From Betaproteobacteria bacterium (GTDB lineage Bacteria; Pseudomonadota; Gammaproteobacteria; Burkholderiales; SG8-39): a stretch of 64,000 nucleotides of DNA. Position 1 is the stretch's first letter. Every line of letters begins with the position of its first letter. Below the pieces are notes generated by a model. That model did no database searches. It was not told the DNA's origin and saw only the letters and a program-made list of their open reading frames with translations. The stretch lies in the NCBI GenBank assembly GCA_016195915.1, contig JACPYS010000023.1, positions 41,143 to 105,142 of the forward strand. The letters run 5' to 3'. Shown here in pieces: positions 50,367 through 58,800 of the stretch. Position numbers and translations under genes: made by a program.

Positions 50367-51830
50367 ATGACCCGGAAAGAGCACAGCTTGCTGGAGCGTC
50401 GTCTGGCCGGGGAGCAGCAGACGTTCGCGCGCCCGCTGCGCTCGCTGGTGCTGCGCGCCGCGGTCACCTGCGACAGGGACGACACGATTGCGCAGACGGC
50501 TGCGCTGATGCGCGCGCACGGGGTCGGATCGGTGGTGGCGGTGGACTCCCGTTCGCAGCCGGTGGGAATCGTCACGTCGCACGACATGGTTCGGGTCGTC
50601 GCCGGGAACGCGGGCGCGCAGCGGGTTGCCGAGATCATGTCGCCCGATCCGGTGTCCTTGCCCGCTCACGCGCTCGCCTTCGAGGCGGCCGTGACGATGA
50701 CGGCACGGCGCATACGCCATGTCCTGGTGATGGACGAGGGCCGGTTGATCGGCGTGGTGTCCGAGCGCGACCTGTTCTCGCTGCAAAGGCTCGGGCTGGG
50801 TGAGATCACGATGGAAATGCGGCTGGCGTCCGCGGTGCCGGTCCTCGCCGGCCTCGCCGCAGTGGTTCGCACGCTGACCGAAACGCTCGTCGGGCAGGGC
50901 GTCGCGACCGAACAGGTGGCGCTGTTCGTTTCGGTGCTCAACGACCGCCTCAGCCAGCGCGTCATCGAGATCGTGCGCAAGCGCCACGATCTCGAGCGCA
51001 TCAGCTGGTGCTGGCTGGCGTTCGGCAGCGAAGGGCGGGTGGAGCAGACGTTCGCCAGCGACCAGGACAACGGCCTGGTCTTCGTCGCGCATGACGGTTC
51101 ATCGCCGCGGGCCCTGCGCGACCGATTGCTGCCGTTCGCCCGTGAAGTGAACGACGGCCTGGATGCCTGCGGTTTTCCCCTCTGCAAGGGCAACGTGATG
51201 GCGTCGAATCCGGCGCTATGCCTCTCGCTCGATGAGTGGAAAACGAAGTTTGCCGGCTGGCTGGTGAACACCGATCCCCAGGCGCTGTTGGATGCGTCGA
51301 TTTGTTTCGATTTTCGCGCGTTGGCTGGCGACGCAACACTCACCGCCGCGTTGCGCGAATGGCTGCTCGCACGCGTGCGGAGTCGGCCGGCATTCCTGCG
51401 ATTGCTGGCCGAGAACGCCATGACCGCGCACCCGGCGAGCGGACTGCTGCGCGATTTCGCGACTGACGATGCGCCGGAGGCGCCGCATTCCATCGACCTG
51501 AAGATGCACGGCGCTCGTCCGTTCGTCGATGCGGCGCGCGTGTACGCGCTTGCGCACGGATTGCCGCAGACTGGCACTGTCGAGCGCTTGCGCGCCGCGG
51601 TCGCGGCGCGGGCGCTCGGTGGGGCGGATGTCTCCGCCTGGGTGCGAGCGTTCGGCTATATCCAGGGACTGCGTCTGCGAACGCAGGGCCTGGATCGATC
51701 CGAGCATCGCGCGGCGGTGAACCGCGTCGATCCGGACAGCTTGGATGAGTTCGAGCGGCGCTCGCTCAAGGAAGCATTCCGGCAGGCGTCCAGGCTGCAA
51801 CAACGCCTGCGGCTCGATTACCGGCTCTGA
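50367..51830 (+). CDS. CBS-domain protein with DUF294 nucleotidyltransferase
   Basis: A 487-residue cytoplasmic protein. Two CBS domains (about 30-140; MRAHGVGSVVAVD and ARRIRHVLVMDEGRLIGVVS) bind adenine nucleotides in this family. The DUF294 nucleotidyltransferase domain follows with FGSEGRVEQTFASDQDNGLV near 226, and the DUF294 C-terminal domain from about 340. The cyclic-nucleotide-binding domain usual at the N-terminus is missing. It begins 12 bases after the exonuclease gene. Such genes often stand beside DnaQ-like exonuclease and acetate symporter genes, and a GlnD-like regulatory role has been proposed for the family. Confidence 0.88.
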   Translation: MTRKEHSLLERRLAGEQQTFARPLRSLVLRAAVTCDRDDTIAQTAALMRAHGVGSVVAVDSRSQPVGIVTSHDMVRVVAGNAGAQRVAEIMSPDPVSLPAHALAFEAAVTMTARRIRHVLVMDEGRLIGVVSERDLFSLQRLGLGEITMEMRLASAVPVLAGLAAVVRTLTETLVGQGVATEQVALFVSVLNDRLSQRVIEIVRKRHDLERISWCWLAFGSEGRVEQTFASDQDNGLVFVAHDGSSPRALRDRLLPFAREVNDGLDACGFPLCKGNVMASNPALCLSLDEWKTKFAGWLVNTDPQALLDASICFDFRALAGDATLTAALREWLLARVRSRPAFLRLLAENAMTAHPASGLLRDFATDDAPEAPHSIDLKMHGARPFVDAARVYALAHGLPQTGTVERLRAAVAARALGGADVSAWVRAFGYIQGLRLRTQGLDRSEHRAAVNRVDPDSLDEFERRSLKEAFRQASRLQQRLRLDYRL

Positions 51831-51943
51831 AGTGCGCTGCCGGTGCAGATGTTGCGGAGCAGCAAGGAAGTGCTCGATTTTGTAAGGGCGATGTAAGTTT
51901 CTTCACACAGTATCCGCTGGCAAGCTACAAAAAGGGGGTATCA

Positions 51944-52213
51944 ATGGCACTCACCGCAAAACACCACGAGTACTGGCGCAAGAATCTCGTTATCACGGCG
52001 ATACTTTTTTGCGTCTGGTTCGTATTCACGTTCGTCGAGATCTGGTTTGCACGCGAACTGAACAGCAGCATGACGTTCCTCGGCTTTCCGCTCGCGTTCT
52101 ACTTTTCGGCGCAGGGTTCGCTCGCGGTCTACGTGGCGCTCATCGGCATTTACGCCCTGCTGATGAAGAAACTCGACAAGGAATACGGCGTGGATGAAGG
52201 AGATCTCGAATGA
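51944..52213 (+). CDS. DUF4212 small subunit of sodium/substrate symporter
   Basis: An 89-residue membrane protein with two helices (about 16-36 and 48-72). The N-terminus KHHEYWRKNLVITAILFCVW and the segment FPLAFYFSAQGSLAVYVALI are typical of DUF4212, also called sodium/substrate symporter small subunit. A strong AAAAAGGGGG site precedes the ATG. The frame overlaps the large-subunit gene by four bases (ATGA). It probably helps assemble or gate the large symporter. Confidence 0.9.
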   Translation: MALTAKHHEYWRKNLVITAILFCVWFVFTFVEIWFARELNSSMTFLGFPLAFYFSAQGSLAVYVALIGIYALLMKKLDKEYGVDEGDLE

Positions 52214-54273
52214 GCACCCCCGCTTTCTCGCAGTCCAACTTCAACCGCCAGCTCAAGAAGTACTACACCTTCTATACCGGCGGCTTCATCATGTTCCTCC
52301 TCGCGCTCGCGGTTGCCGAGCAGCTGGGGATGTCGCGGGCCTGGATCGGCTACTGGTTCCTGTTCGCCACCATCGGCCTGTATGCCGGCATCGGCTGGAT
52401 GACCCGCACCACGGACGTGGCGGAATATTACGTCGCGGGACGCCGGGTGCCGTCGTTTTTCAACGGCATGGCGACGGGCGCCGACTGGATGAGCGCGGCT
52501 TCCTTTATCGGCATGGCCGGGACATTGTTCCTGACCGGCTATGACGGCCTCGCCTGGGTGATGGGCTGGACCGGAGGCTTCTGCCTGGTGGCCTTGTTCC
52601 TCGCGCCCTACCTGCGCAAGTTCGGCCAGTTTACGATCCCAGATTTCCTCGCCGAGCGCTACGGCGGCGGCATCGTGCGCTTCATGGGTGTCATCTGTGC
52701 GATCACCTGTTCTTTCGTCTACGTCGTCGCCCAGATCTACGGCGTCGGCCTGATCGTGAGCCGAATGACCGGCCTTGAGTTCGGCATCGGCGTGTTCGTA
52801 GGTCTCGCCGGGATCCTCGTCTGCGCGATGCTGGGCGGCATGAAGGCGGTGACCTGGACCCAGGTGGCCCAGTACATCGTCCTCATCATCGCCTATATGA
52901 CGCCGGTCGTATGGCTGGGCTTGAAGCATACCGGCATACCGGTGCCGCAGTTCGCGTACGGCTATACGCTGCAGAAGCTCGGCGACGTGGAGAAGAAGAT
53001 TACCGCCGACCCGAAAGAGATTGAGGTGCGAAAAATCTTCGCCGACCGTGCGGCCGCGGGCAAAGCTGCGCTAGCCTCGCCAGATAAGGCGTATGCCGAG
53101 GGCAAGGCGAACGTGGAGAAGGATCTCGCCGAGCTCAAGACGGCGAATGCGCCCGCGGACAAGATCGCGGCAGCCGAGAAAGCGGTCGCAGCGTATCCCG
53201 TGAGCGTGAACGCCGCCAAGGTTCAGTGGACGCGGGAAACAGGCCTTGCTGCCAGAGCGGCTCCTCCCCGGCCGCATGCCCAGGCATTCCCGGGCAAGGA
53301 TGAGGCGGCGCAGGCTACCGCGCGCCTCAACTTCATCGGCATCGTGTTCTGCATGATGTTCGGCACGGCGGCGCTGCCCCACATCCTGATGCGCTACTAC
53401 ACCACTCCCAGCGTGCAGGAGGCGCGCACCTCGGTGTTCTGGTCGCTGGTGTGCATCTTCCTGCTGTACTTCACGGCGCCTTGCCTCGCGGTGCTGGCGA
53501 AGTACGACATGTACACGAACCTGGTGGGCAGTTCGTTCGCGTCGCTCCCCGTCTGGGCCTCGGCATGGGCAAAGGTGGATCCGTCGCTGCTCAGCATCGT
53601 CGACATCAACAAGGACGGCATCGTGCAGCTGGCCGAAATCGTGATCGGCGGCGACCTGATCGTGCTGGCGACGCCCGAGATCGCCGGCCTGCCGTACGTC
53701 GTGTCCGGCCTGGTTGCGGCCGGCGGCCTGGCGGCGGCGCTCTCGACCGCGGACGGGTTGCTGCTGACCATTGCCAACGCCCTGGCGCACGACTTCTACT
53801 ACAAGCTGATCGACCCGACTGCGACCACCGGAAGGCGTGTGTTTCTCTCCAAATTCCTGCTGGTCTGCGCCGCGATCACGGCGGCCTACGTGACTTCGCT
53901 CAAGCCGGGAGACATCCTGTTCCTGGTGGGGGCCGCGTTCTCGCTCGGGGCATCCTCGTTCTTCCCGTGCTTGGTGATGGGCATATTCTGGAAGCGGGCC
54001 AGCAAGTGGGGAGCGATCGTCGGTATGGCCGCGGGGCTTGGGATCTGCGTGTACTACATGGTTACGCGCTACCCGTTCTTCGGCATCAATATGCCGCTCT
54101 GGTTTGGCTTGAGCCCGGTGTCGGCCGGCATGTTCGGCCTGCCGGTATCGATGATTACGATCTTCATCGTGAGCTGGCTGACCCCCGAACCATCGAAGGA
54201 GGTGCAGGAGCTGGTCGAGCACGTGCGCTACCCGAACCTGTTGGGCGATATGGTTGTTAGCGAAGCCAGATAA
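52210..54273 (+). CDS. Sodium:solute symporter large subunit (VC_2705/ActP-like)
   Basis: A 687-residue inner-membrane transporter of the SSS family, probably for acetate or a related monocarboxylate. The early motif TDVAEYYVAGRRVPSFFNGM near 77 and GADWMSAASFIGMAG near 98 are characteristic, as is GTAALPHILMRYYTTPSV near 390. Between the two blocks lies an insert of about 120 residues (265-380) rich in Ala, Lys and Glu (KIFADRAAAGKAALASPDKA), probably a soluble helical loop. The DUF4212 subunit gene overlaps it. With acs and the CbrA-like sensor nearby, uptake of acetate is the best guess. Confidence 0.9.
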   Translation: MSTPAFSQSNFNRQLKKYYTFYTGGFIMFLLALAVAEQLGMSRAWIGYWFLFATIGLYAGIGWMTRTTDVAEYYVAGRRVPSFFNGMATGADWMSAASFIGMAGTLFLTGYDGLAWVMGWTGGFCLVALFLAPYLRKFGQFTIPDFLAERYGGGIVRFMGVICAITCSFVYVVAQIYGVGLIVSRMTGLEFGIGVFVGLAGILVCAMLGGMKAVTWTQVAQYIVLIIAYMTPVVWLGLKHTGIPVPQFAYGYTLQKLGDVEKKITADPKEIEVRKIFADRAAAGKAALASPDKAYAEGKANVEKDLAELKTANAPADKIAAAEKAVAAYPVSVNAAKVQWTRETGLAARAAPPRPHAQAFPGKDEAAQATARLNFIGIVFCMMFGTAALPHILMRYYTTPSVQEARTSVFWSLVCIFLLYFTAPCLAVLAKYDMYTNLVGSSFASLPVWASAWAKVDPSLLSIVDINKDGIVQLAEIVIGGDLIVLATPEIAGLPYVVSGLVAAGGLAAALSTADGLLLTIANALAHDFYYKLIDPTATTGRRVFLSKFLLVCAAITAAYVTSLKPGDILFLVGAAFSLGASSFFPCLVMGIFWKRASKWGAIVGMAAGLGICVYYMVTRYPFFGINMPLWFGLSPVSAGMFGLPVSMITIFIVSWLTPEPSKEVQELVEHVRYPNLLGDMVVSEAR

Positions 54274-54298
54274 CCTCGGGCCCGCTGATTCACACAAG

Positions 54299-54324
54299 GC
54301 CCGCTTCGGCGGGCTTTGTCTTTT
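54299..54324 (+). terminator. Intrinsic terminator after the symporter gene
   Basis: GCCCGC-TTCG-GCGGGC forms a six-pair stem with a stable UUCG loop and is followed by TTTGTCTTTT. It lies 26 bases after the symporter stop codon. Confidence 0.85.
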
Positions 54325-54351
54325 CGAGGCAAATTTGCACGGAGACTGGAA

Positions 54352-54660
54352 ATGAAAGCGTTTCTCCTTGCCGCGGCCTGCGGCATTGTACTGACTCTGG
54401 CCGGCTGCTCCGGTCAGGTCAGCGGGACCGCGCGTGGCCTGTTCATCGGCTACGTGACGGACAAGACCGAGGAGGAGGTCGTCGCCAAGGTCGGCAAGCC
54501 CGAATCGACTGACAGCAGCACACCGAACACGCTGCGATGGACCTACAAGAAGAAGACCTTCGACCCGGACAATCAGAGCCTGGTCGATGCAGAGACCATC
54601 CTGATCTTCCAGAAGGATGCCGGCGGCAAGTTCAAGTGCACGCAGGTGATTTTCGGCTGA
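54352..54660 (+). CDS. Small lipoprotein of unknown function
   Basis: A 102-residue exported lipoprotein. The signal peptide MKAFLLAAACGIVLTLAGCS has a lipobox LAGC, so Cys19 is the lipid-bearing first residue. The mature part (TEEEVVAKVGKPESTDSSTP, LRWTYKKKTFDPD) has the SmpA/BamE-like pattern of a strand with a conserved VGKP turn. It may therefore be a small outer-membrane lipoprotein in that fold class; I am not sure of the family. GGAGAC precedes the ATG. Confidence 0.75.
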   Translation: MKAFLLAAACGIVLTLAGCSGQVSGTARGLFIGYVTDKTEEEVVAKVGKPESTDSSTPNTLRWTYKKKTFDPDNQSLVDAETILIFQKDAGGKFKCTQVIFG

Positions 54661-54683
54661 GCGCGCGACCGGCCGCTCCAGGT

Positions 54684-54706
54684 ACGAGGGGGCGCATCCC
54701 CCTCGT
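54684..54706. terminator. Hairpin between convergent genes, possible bidirectional terminator
   Basis: ACGAGGGGG and CCCCCTCGT form a nine-pair perfect stem with loop CGCAT, midway between the lipoprotein (+) and TPR protein (-) genes. There is no T-tract on either side, so its efficiency is doubtful. Confidence 0.45.
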
Positions 54707-54723
54707 GCACCCCCTTGGGCCCG

Positions 54724-55308
54724 TCAGACCACGAGGTGCTGCACCAGGTGGGCGAGGTCATCGCGGCCGGTGTCCCGGATCAGCCGGCGCGTGGCCTTCG
54801 GGTCGAAGCGCAGCAGGTGCATGACGACCTGCTCGAAGCGCACAGTGTTGCCCGTTGTGTGGAGCGCCATGCCGAGCTGGTACCAGGCATGCTGGTTCAT
54901 GGGTTGCAGCGTCGCCGCTTGCTCCAGCGCCTCGGCAGCTTCGCGGTGCTGCCCCAGCTGGGCGCAGGCGAGGCCGAGACCGTACCATGCGCGGTCGATC
55001 TTGGGATTCAGGCGCGTGGCTTCGCGGAATTCGTGGACTGCCTTGTCATACTGGCCGCGCTTGTCGTGCGTGTAGCCGAGATTGAAATGCGCCACTGCGT
55101 TGCCGGGGTCGGCGCGCAGCACTGCCTGAAAATAAGGTTCGGCCTCGGCAAAGCGCTCCTGCTCTGCCAGCAGGTAAGCGACGCGGTTCGTGGGCCTGAG
55201 GAATTCCGCCTTCAAGCGTGTCGCGGAGCTGTAAGCCGCGATCGCCTGCGCCTTGAGCCCGAACAGTTCGAGCAGGCGGCCACGCAGGTAATATTGCCAA
55301 TGTTCCAT
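54724..55308 (-). CDS. TPR-repeat protein
   Basis: A 194-residue soluble helical protein with about four tetratricopeptide repeats; the clearest are AEPYFQAVLRADPGNAVAHF, KAVHEFREATRLNPKIDRAW and AAEALEQAATLQPMNQHAWY. TPR proteins act as scaffolds, so no activity is implied. ATG 55308 (MEHWQYYLRGRLLELFG) is taken as start; the frame is open further upstream, across the next gene. The divergent membrane-protein gene begins 44 bases away. Confidence 0.82.
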   Translation of the reverse strand: MEHWQYYLRGRLLELFGLKAQAIAAYSSATRLKAEFLRPTNRVAYLLAEQERFAEAEPYFQAVLRADPGNAVAHFNLGYTHDKRGQYDKAVHEFREATRLNPKIDRAWYGLGLACAQLGQHREAAEALEQAATLQPMNQHAWYQLGMALHTTGNTVRFEQVVMHLLRFDPKATRRLIRDTGRDDLAHLVQHLVV

Positions 55309-55351
55309 CAACGGATGCCAGGTTGAGCAAGTGTACGAGGTTATCGTAATT

Positions 55352-55624
55352 ATGAAGGCATTGACCGAGATTGCGGGCGTCGCTTTGCTCGGCCAAGGCG
55401 TGCTGTGGGTCATCGCGGGCGCGAAACGCAATCAGAATCTGGTCTACGGCCTGTTCAAAACGCTCACCTCGCCGGTCATGAAGGCGACGCGGTGGATCAC
55501 GCCGCGCATCGTTCTCGACCAACATCTCGGACTGGTCGCATTCTTTCTGCTGATCATCCTCTGGGTCGGACTGACGGTCATGAAAATCAAGATGGTGCTC
55601 GAAAATTCGGCACCGGCATCCTGA
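55352..55624 (+). CDS. Small membrane protein of unknown function
   Basis: A 90-residue protein with two hydrophobic segments, LTEIAGVALLGQGVLWVIAG (about 3-22) and VAFFLLIILWVGLTVMKIKM (about 61-80). Between them is a basic stretch with FKTLTSPVMKATRWITPRIV. I recall similar unnamed betaproteobacterial proteins. Start ATG 55352 is used; GTG 55331 would add seven residues. It is convergent with the response regulator gene, seven bases away. Confidence 0.65.
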   Translation: MKALTEIAGVALLGQGVLWVIAGAKRNQNLVYGLFKTLTSPVMKATRWITPRIVLDQHLGLVAFFLLIILWVGLTVMKIKMVLENSAPAS

Positions 55625-55630
55625 GCTGCA

Positions 55631-56305
55631 TTACTTCGTACCGGGTTTTTCCAGGCTGTAGCCGAGTCCCCGCACGGTGACGATGCGCACGTCGCCCGGT
55701 TCGAGCTTCTTGCGCAGCCGATGAACGTAGACCTCGATCGCGTTCGAGGACACCTCCTCGCCCCACTCGCAAAGTTGATTGACGAGCTGGTCCTTGGACA
55801 CCAGGCGCCCGTCGCGTTGCAGGAACGTTTCCAGCAGCCTCAACTCGCGCGCCGAGAGATCGAGCGGCTCGTTGTTCAGGCGCGCTACGCGTCCGACCTG
55901 GTCGTAGGTAAGCGCGCCATGGGTGATGAGCGTGGAGCCGCCCGCTGTGCCTCTGCGCGTCAGAGCCCGCACCCGGGCCGCGAGCTCCGCGAGCTCGAAC
56001 GGCTTGGCCAGGTAGTCGTCGGCGCCGGCATCCAGTCCGCTGACGCGGTCATGTACGCTGTCGCGCGCGGTGAGGATCAACACCGCCACCGCGGAGTTGC
56101 GCGACCGGAGGCGCTTCAATACCTCGAGGCCGGATTTCTTCGGCAAGCCGATGTCGAGGATCAGCAGGTCGAACTCATTCGTCTCGAGAGCAGCATCCGC
56201 CTCGTTGCCGTTTGTTACGCAGTCGACGGCGTAGCCGGCGTGACGCAACGATCTGCACAGGCCTTCGGCCAGGCTCGGATCGTCCTCGGCAACCAGTATG
56301 TGCAT
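55631..56305 (-). CDS. OmpR/PhoB-family response regulator (QseB/TctD-like)
   Basis: A 224-residue two-domain regulator. The receiver has acids in LVAEDDPS, phospho-accepting Asp in LLILDIGLPKKSG near 51, the Thr in ILTARDS and the Lys in AKPFELAELAARVRAL. The winged-helix domain ends with SSNAIEVYVHRLRKKLEPGD and VRIVTVRGLGYSLEKP. Such regulators usually pair with a sensor kinase encoded just downstream, but here no kinase gene is adjacent; the membrane gene at 55352 faces it. The cognate kinase must lie elsewhere. Confidence 0.92.
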   Translation of the reverse strand: MHILVAEDDPSLAEGLCRSLRHAGYAVDCVTNGNEADAALETNEFDLLILDIGLPKKSGLEVLKRLRSRNSAVAVLILTARDSVHDRVSGLDAGADDYLAKPFELAELAARVRALTRRGTAGGSTLITHGALTYDQVGRVARLNNEPLDLSARELRLLETFLQRDGRLVSKDQLVNQLCEWGEEVSSNAIEVYVHRLRKKLEPGDVRIVTVRGLGYSLEKPGTK

Positions 56306-56360
56306 GCCCCCTCCACCAGGCAGTGTAGCAAATCGGCCTGAGGTAAAATATCGAACGTGC

Positions 56361-56451
56361 GGAGAGATGGCCGAGCGGTCGAAGGCGCACGCCTGGAAAG
56401 TGTGTAAGCGTCAAAAGCGCTTCGTGGGTTCGAATCCCACTCTCTCCGCCA
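56361..56451 (+). tRNA. tRNA-Ser (GGA)
   Basis: The acceptor stem pairs GGAGAGA with TCTCTCC and the CCA end is encoded (56449-56451). The anticodon loop CTGGAAA gives anticodon GGA, which reads UCC/UCU. The long variable arm (GTCAAAAGCGCTT region) is that of a class II serine tRNA, and the T loop GGTTCGAATCC is standard. A TAAAAT -10-like box lies at 56344-56349. Confidence 0.95.
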
Positions 56452-56472
56452 CCGGCCTGCTTCTTTTTCCCC

Positions 56473-56841
56473 TCACCCGGTATCGATCAGGCGCCATTCG
56501 TGGTTGCACTTGCGGCAGCGCACCTGCGAATGGGAAATCAGTTTGAACCGGGCGTAGGCACCGCAGGCGCCGCAAGTGGCGTGCTCGCCGAGCTGCTCGG
56601 CCTCGCTCAGAATCTGCTGATAGCGCACCAGCCCGTAGATTCCGATCGCCGCGGCCGCCAGGATGATGATGACGTAGGCGACAAGCCGCGCGAAAGAACC
56701 GCGGAAGCTCAGTTCCTCAAAGCTGGCCGGGATCGCGACCATGCAGGCAAATCCACTGATGAACCAGGCGTGGCCCTCGATCAGGCGTCGCTCGTACCAG
56801 CGCGAGAAACCGAGGCGGCGGATGCTGTCGGCGGGTTCCAT
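56473..56841 (-). CDS. Membrane protein with C-terminal zinc ribbon
   Basis: A 122-residue protein. After an amphipathic start (MEPADSIRRLGFSRWYERRL) come two hydrophobic segments, near 28-45 (FISGFACMVAIPASF) and 52-72 (LVAYVIIILAAAAIGIYGLV). The C-terminus holds two cysteine pairs, HATCGACGAYARF and SQVRCRKCNHEWRL, typical of a small zinc ribbon. I do not know the family. The start at 56841 is used because the residues further upstream overlap the SRP promoter region and look unconserved. Confidence 0.7.
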   Translation of the reverse strand: MEPADSIRRLGFSRWYERRLIEGHAWFISGFACMVAIPASFEELSFRGSFARLVAYVIIILAAAAIGIYGLVRYQQILSEAEQLGEHATCGACGAYARFKLISHSQVRCRKCNHEWRLIDTG

Positions 56842-56908
56842 GTAACGGTGATGATCCGCCCATTCGCAACGAACCTCAAGCAGCGATAGTGAGCGCGCTC
56901 GAATCACT

Positions 56909-56914
56909 TACAAT
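56909..56914 (+). promoter_or_regulatory. -10 box of the SRP RNA promoter
   Basis: TACAAT ends seven bases before the first base of the SRP RNA (56921), exactly where a -10 hexamer is expected. No good -35 hexamer is seen 17 bases upstream. Confidence 0.55.
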
Positions 56915-56920
56915 ACGCGC

Positions 56921-57016
56921 GGCGGGCCCCCCCGCATTGCAGCGTGGTGAACCTGGTCAGGTCCGGAAGGAAGCAGCCACAGCTACTTACTGCAAGTGCC
57001 GGGGACAAGGCTCGCC
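56921..57016 (+). ncRNA. ffs: 4.5S signal recognition particle RNA (bacterial small SRP RNA)
   Basis: The conserved core GGTCAGGTCCGGAAGGAAGC followed by AGCC is the Ffh-binding domain IV loop, with GGAA tetraloop. The ends GGCGGGCC and GGCTCGCC pair to close the helix, giving about 96 nt. The RNA joins Ffh to target membrane proteins. Placement directly upstream of dnaX is usual in many betaproteobacteria. Confidence 0.95.
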
Positions 57017-57027
57017 ACCGATAAGAA

Positions 57028-57059
57028 GGAGGGAGGGGCGCGGTCTCGCCCCTCCCTCC
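57028..57059 (+). terminator. Strong hairpin after the SRP RNA
   Basis: GGAGGGAGGGGCG and CGCCCCTCCCTCC form a perfect 13-pair stem with loop CGGTCT. It starts 12 bases after the SRP RNA and most likely ends its transcript, although no run of T follows. Confidence 0.6.
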
Positions 57060-57138
57060 TCAGACCTCCCTCCGTGCACCTGCGTGCCGGGTCTCTCTTG
57101 GTTCCGGTTCTCGGGAACCGGGCTGTTAAAATCGAGGC

Positions 57139-58782
57139 ATGACTTATCAGGTTCTCGCGCGCAAGTGGCGCCCGCGGTCCTTCGCCACGCTGGTCGGCCA
57201 GGAGCACGTGGTGAAGGCCTTGCGTCACGCGCTCGAGCAGAAGCGGCTGCACCATGCCTATCTGTTCACCGGAACCCGCGGGGTCGGAAAGACGACGATC
57301 GCGCGCATTCTCGCGAAATGTCTCAACTGCGAAACGGGGATCACCTCCGAGCCCTGCGGCACGTGCAGCGCCTGCACTGAAATCGACGGAGGACGTTTTC
57401 CCGATCTTATCGAGATCGACGCGGCGACCAATACTGGAATCGACGAGATGCGCGCGCTGCAGGACAACGCCGCTTACGTGCCGGTGCGCGGACGCTTCAA
57501 GATATTCGTAATCGACGAAGTACACATGCTGTCGAAGCCGGCCTTCAACTCGATGCTGAAGACGCTGGAAGAGCCGCCGGAGCACATCAAGTTCATTCTC
57601 GCCACCACCGACCCGCAGAAGATTCCGGTGACGGTATTGTCGCGCTGCCTTCAGTTCAATCTGAAGCTGATGCCGCGTGCGTCGATCACAGAGCATCTTG
57701 CACGACTGCTCGGCGAAGAGAAGGTGGTGTTCGAGCGCGAGGCGCTCGCGCTCCTTGCGCACGCGGCGCAGGGCAGCATGCGCGATGCACTTTCCCTGCT
57801 CGATCAGGCGATCGCCCACGGCGGCGGAGAAATCGCTGCCGAGCAGGTACGCGAGATGCTCGGCGCCGTGGATACGACCTACCTGTTGCGGGTGCTCGGT
57901 GCGCTCGATGCCGGTGACGGGCCGCGTCTGATGGCGGTCGCCGATGAACTCGAGTCGCGCAGCCTGTCGTTCGACACGGCGCTTGCCGACCTCGCCAGCC
58001 TGTTGTTGCGCGTCGCGCTTGCAAAGGCCGTTCCCGAAGCGCTCGACGCCGATGCTCCGGATCGCGAGCGGCTGATGCAGTTCGCCGGACGATTTTCCGC
58101 TGAGGACCTGCAGCTGTACTACCAGATCGCGTTGCAGGGGCGGCAGGACCTCGCGCTGGCCCCGGACGAGCACGCCGGATTCGCGATGACGCTTTTGCGC
58201 CTGCTGGCGTTCCGTCCGGAAGGCGGAAGCGAAGCCGATCCTGCGCCGCTTGCGCGCCCGAAGGCTTCGGTGGCCGCGACCAGCCCGGGCAAGAGCGGAG
58301 CAGGGGTGGCGCCACCGGCAGCGAGCGCGGCGCAGGTGGCCGCATCGGCAAAGGCGGTGGTGCCCGCCGAAGGTCCTGCACAAGCTGGCGCATCGGGTTT
58401 CGACGGCGACTGGCCGGCCCTCGCGCGCCGCCTGCCGTTGTCCGGCGCCGCAAAACAACTCGCGCTCAACTCGGCACTCGCCGGCTTCGAGGGATGGGTC
58501 TTCGATCTGCGGGTCGCAGCGGCGATGGAGTATCTGGCCGCCTATCAGGACAAATTGAAGGCGGCGCTGGAGCATTCCTTCGGACGGCCGGTGCGCGTGA
58601 AGGTATCCGTGGGCACGGTCGCGCCCGAGGCAACCGTCGCAGCCCAGGAAGCCGGCGCGCGCGACGAGCTTCAGGCGAAGGCCGTGGAGACGGTTCGGAA
58701 GGATCGCTTCGTCAACGATCTGGTGAACATGTTCGACGCGACGGTGATCGATTCCTCGATCCGCCCCCGACAGCAGGGTTGA
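57139..58782 (+). CDS. dnaX: DNA polymerase III subunit gamma/tau
   Basis: The clamp-loader ATPase of 547 residues. The opening YQVLARKWRPRSFATLVGQE and Walker A TGTRGVGKTTIARIL near 44 are diagnostic. The zinc site uses CLNCETG, EPCGTCSAC near 65-79; the DEVHMLS box is near 129 and sensor I FILATTDPQKIP near 155. A Pro/Ala-rich linker near 370-410 precedes the tau-specific C-terminal domains. I saw no A-rich slippery heptamer for a gamma frameshift. It forms an operon with ybaB and recR, 18 and 6 bases apart. Confidence 0.97.
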   Translation: MTYQVLARKWRPRSFATLVGQEHVVKALRHALEQKRLHHAYLFTGTRGVGKTTIARILAKCLNCETGITSEPCGTCSACTEIDGGRFPDLIEIDAATNTGIDEMRALQDNAAYVPVRGRFKIFVIDEVHMLSKPAFNSMLKTLEEPPEHIKFILATTDPQKIPVTVLSRCLQFNLKLMPRASITEHLARLLGEEKVVFEREALALLAHAAQGSMRDALSLLDQAIAHGGGEIAAEQVREMLGAVDTTYLLRVLGALDAGDGPRLMAVADELESRSLSFDTALADLASLLLRVALAKAVPEALDADAPDRERLMQFAGRFSAEDLQLYYQIALQGRQDLALAPDEHAGFAMTLLRLLAFRPEGGSEADPAPLARPKASVAATSPGKSGAGVAPPAASAAQVAASAKAVVPAEGPAQAGASGFDGDWPALARRLPLSGAAKQLALNSALAGFEGWVFDLRVAAAMEYLAAYQDKLKAALEHSFGRPVRVKVSVGTVAPEATVAAQEAGARDELQAKAVETVRKDRFVNDLVNMFDATVIDSSIRPRQQG

Positions 58783-58800
58783 TACCCGGGAGAACGTGTG

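Noticed and set aside
48774..51092. 772-codon open frame on the minus strand
   Set aside because: Antisense to the exonuclease and CBS-DUF294 genes; Arg/His/Gln-rich shadow.
57139..58782. Programmed frameshift in dnaX to make gamma
   Set aside because: No A-AAA-AAG-type slippery heptamer was seen near the expected site.
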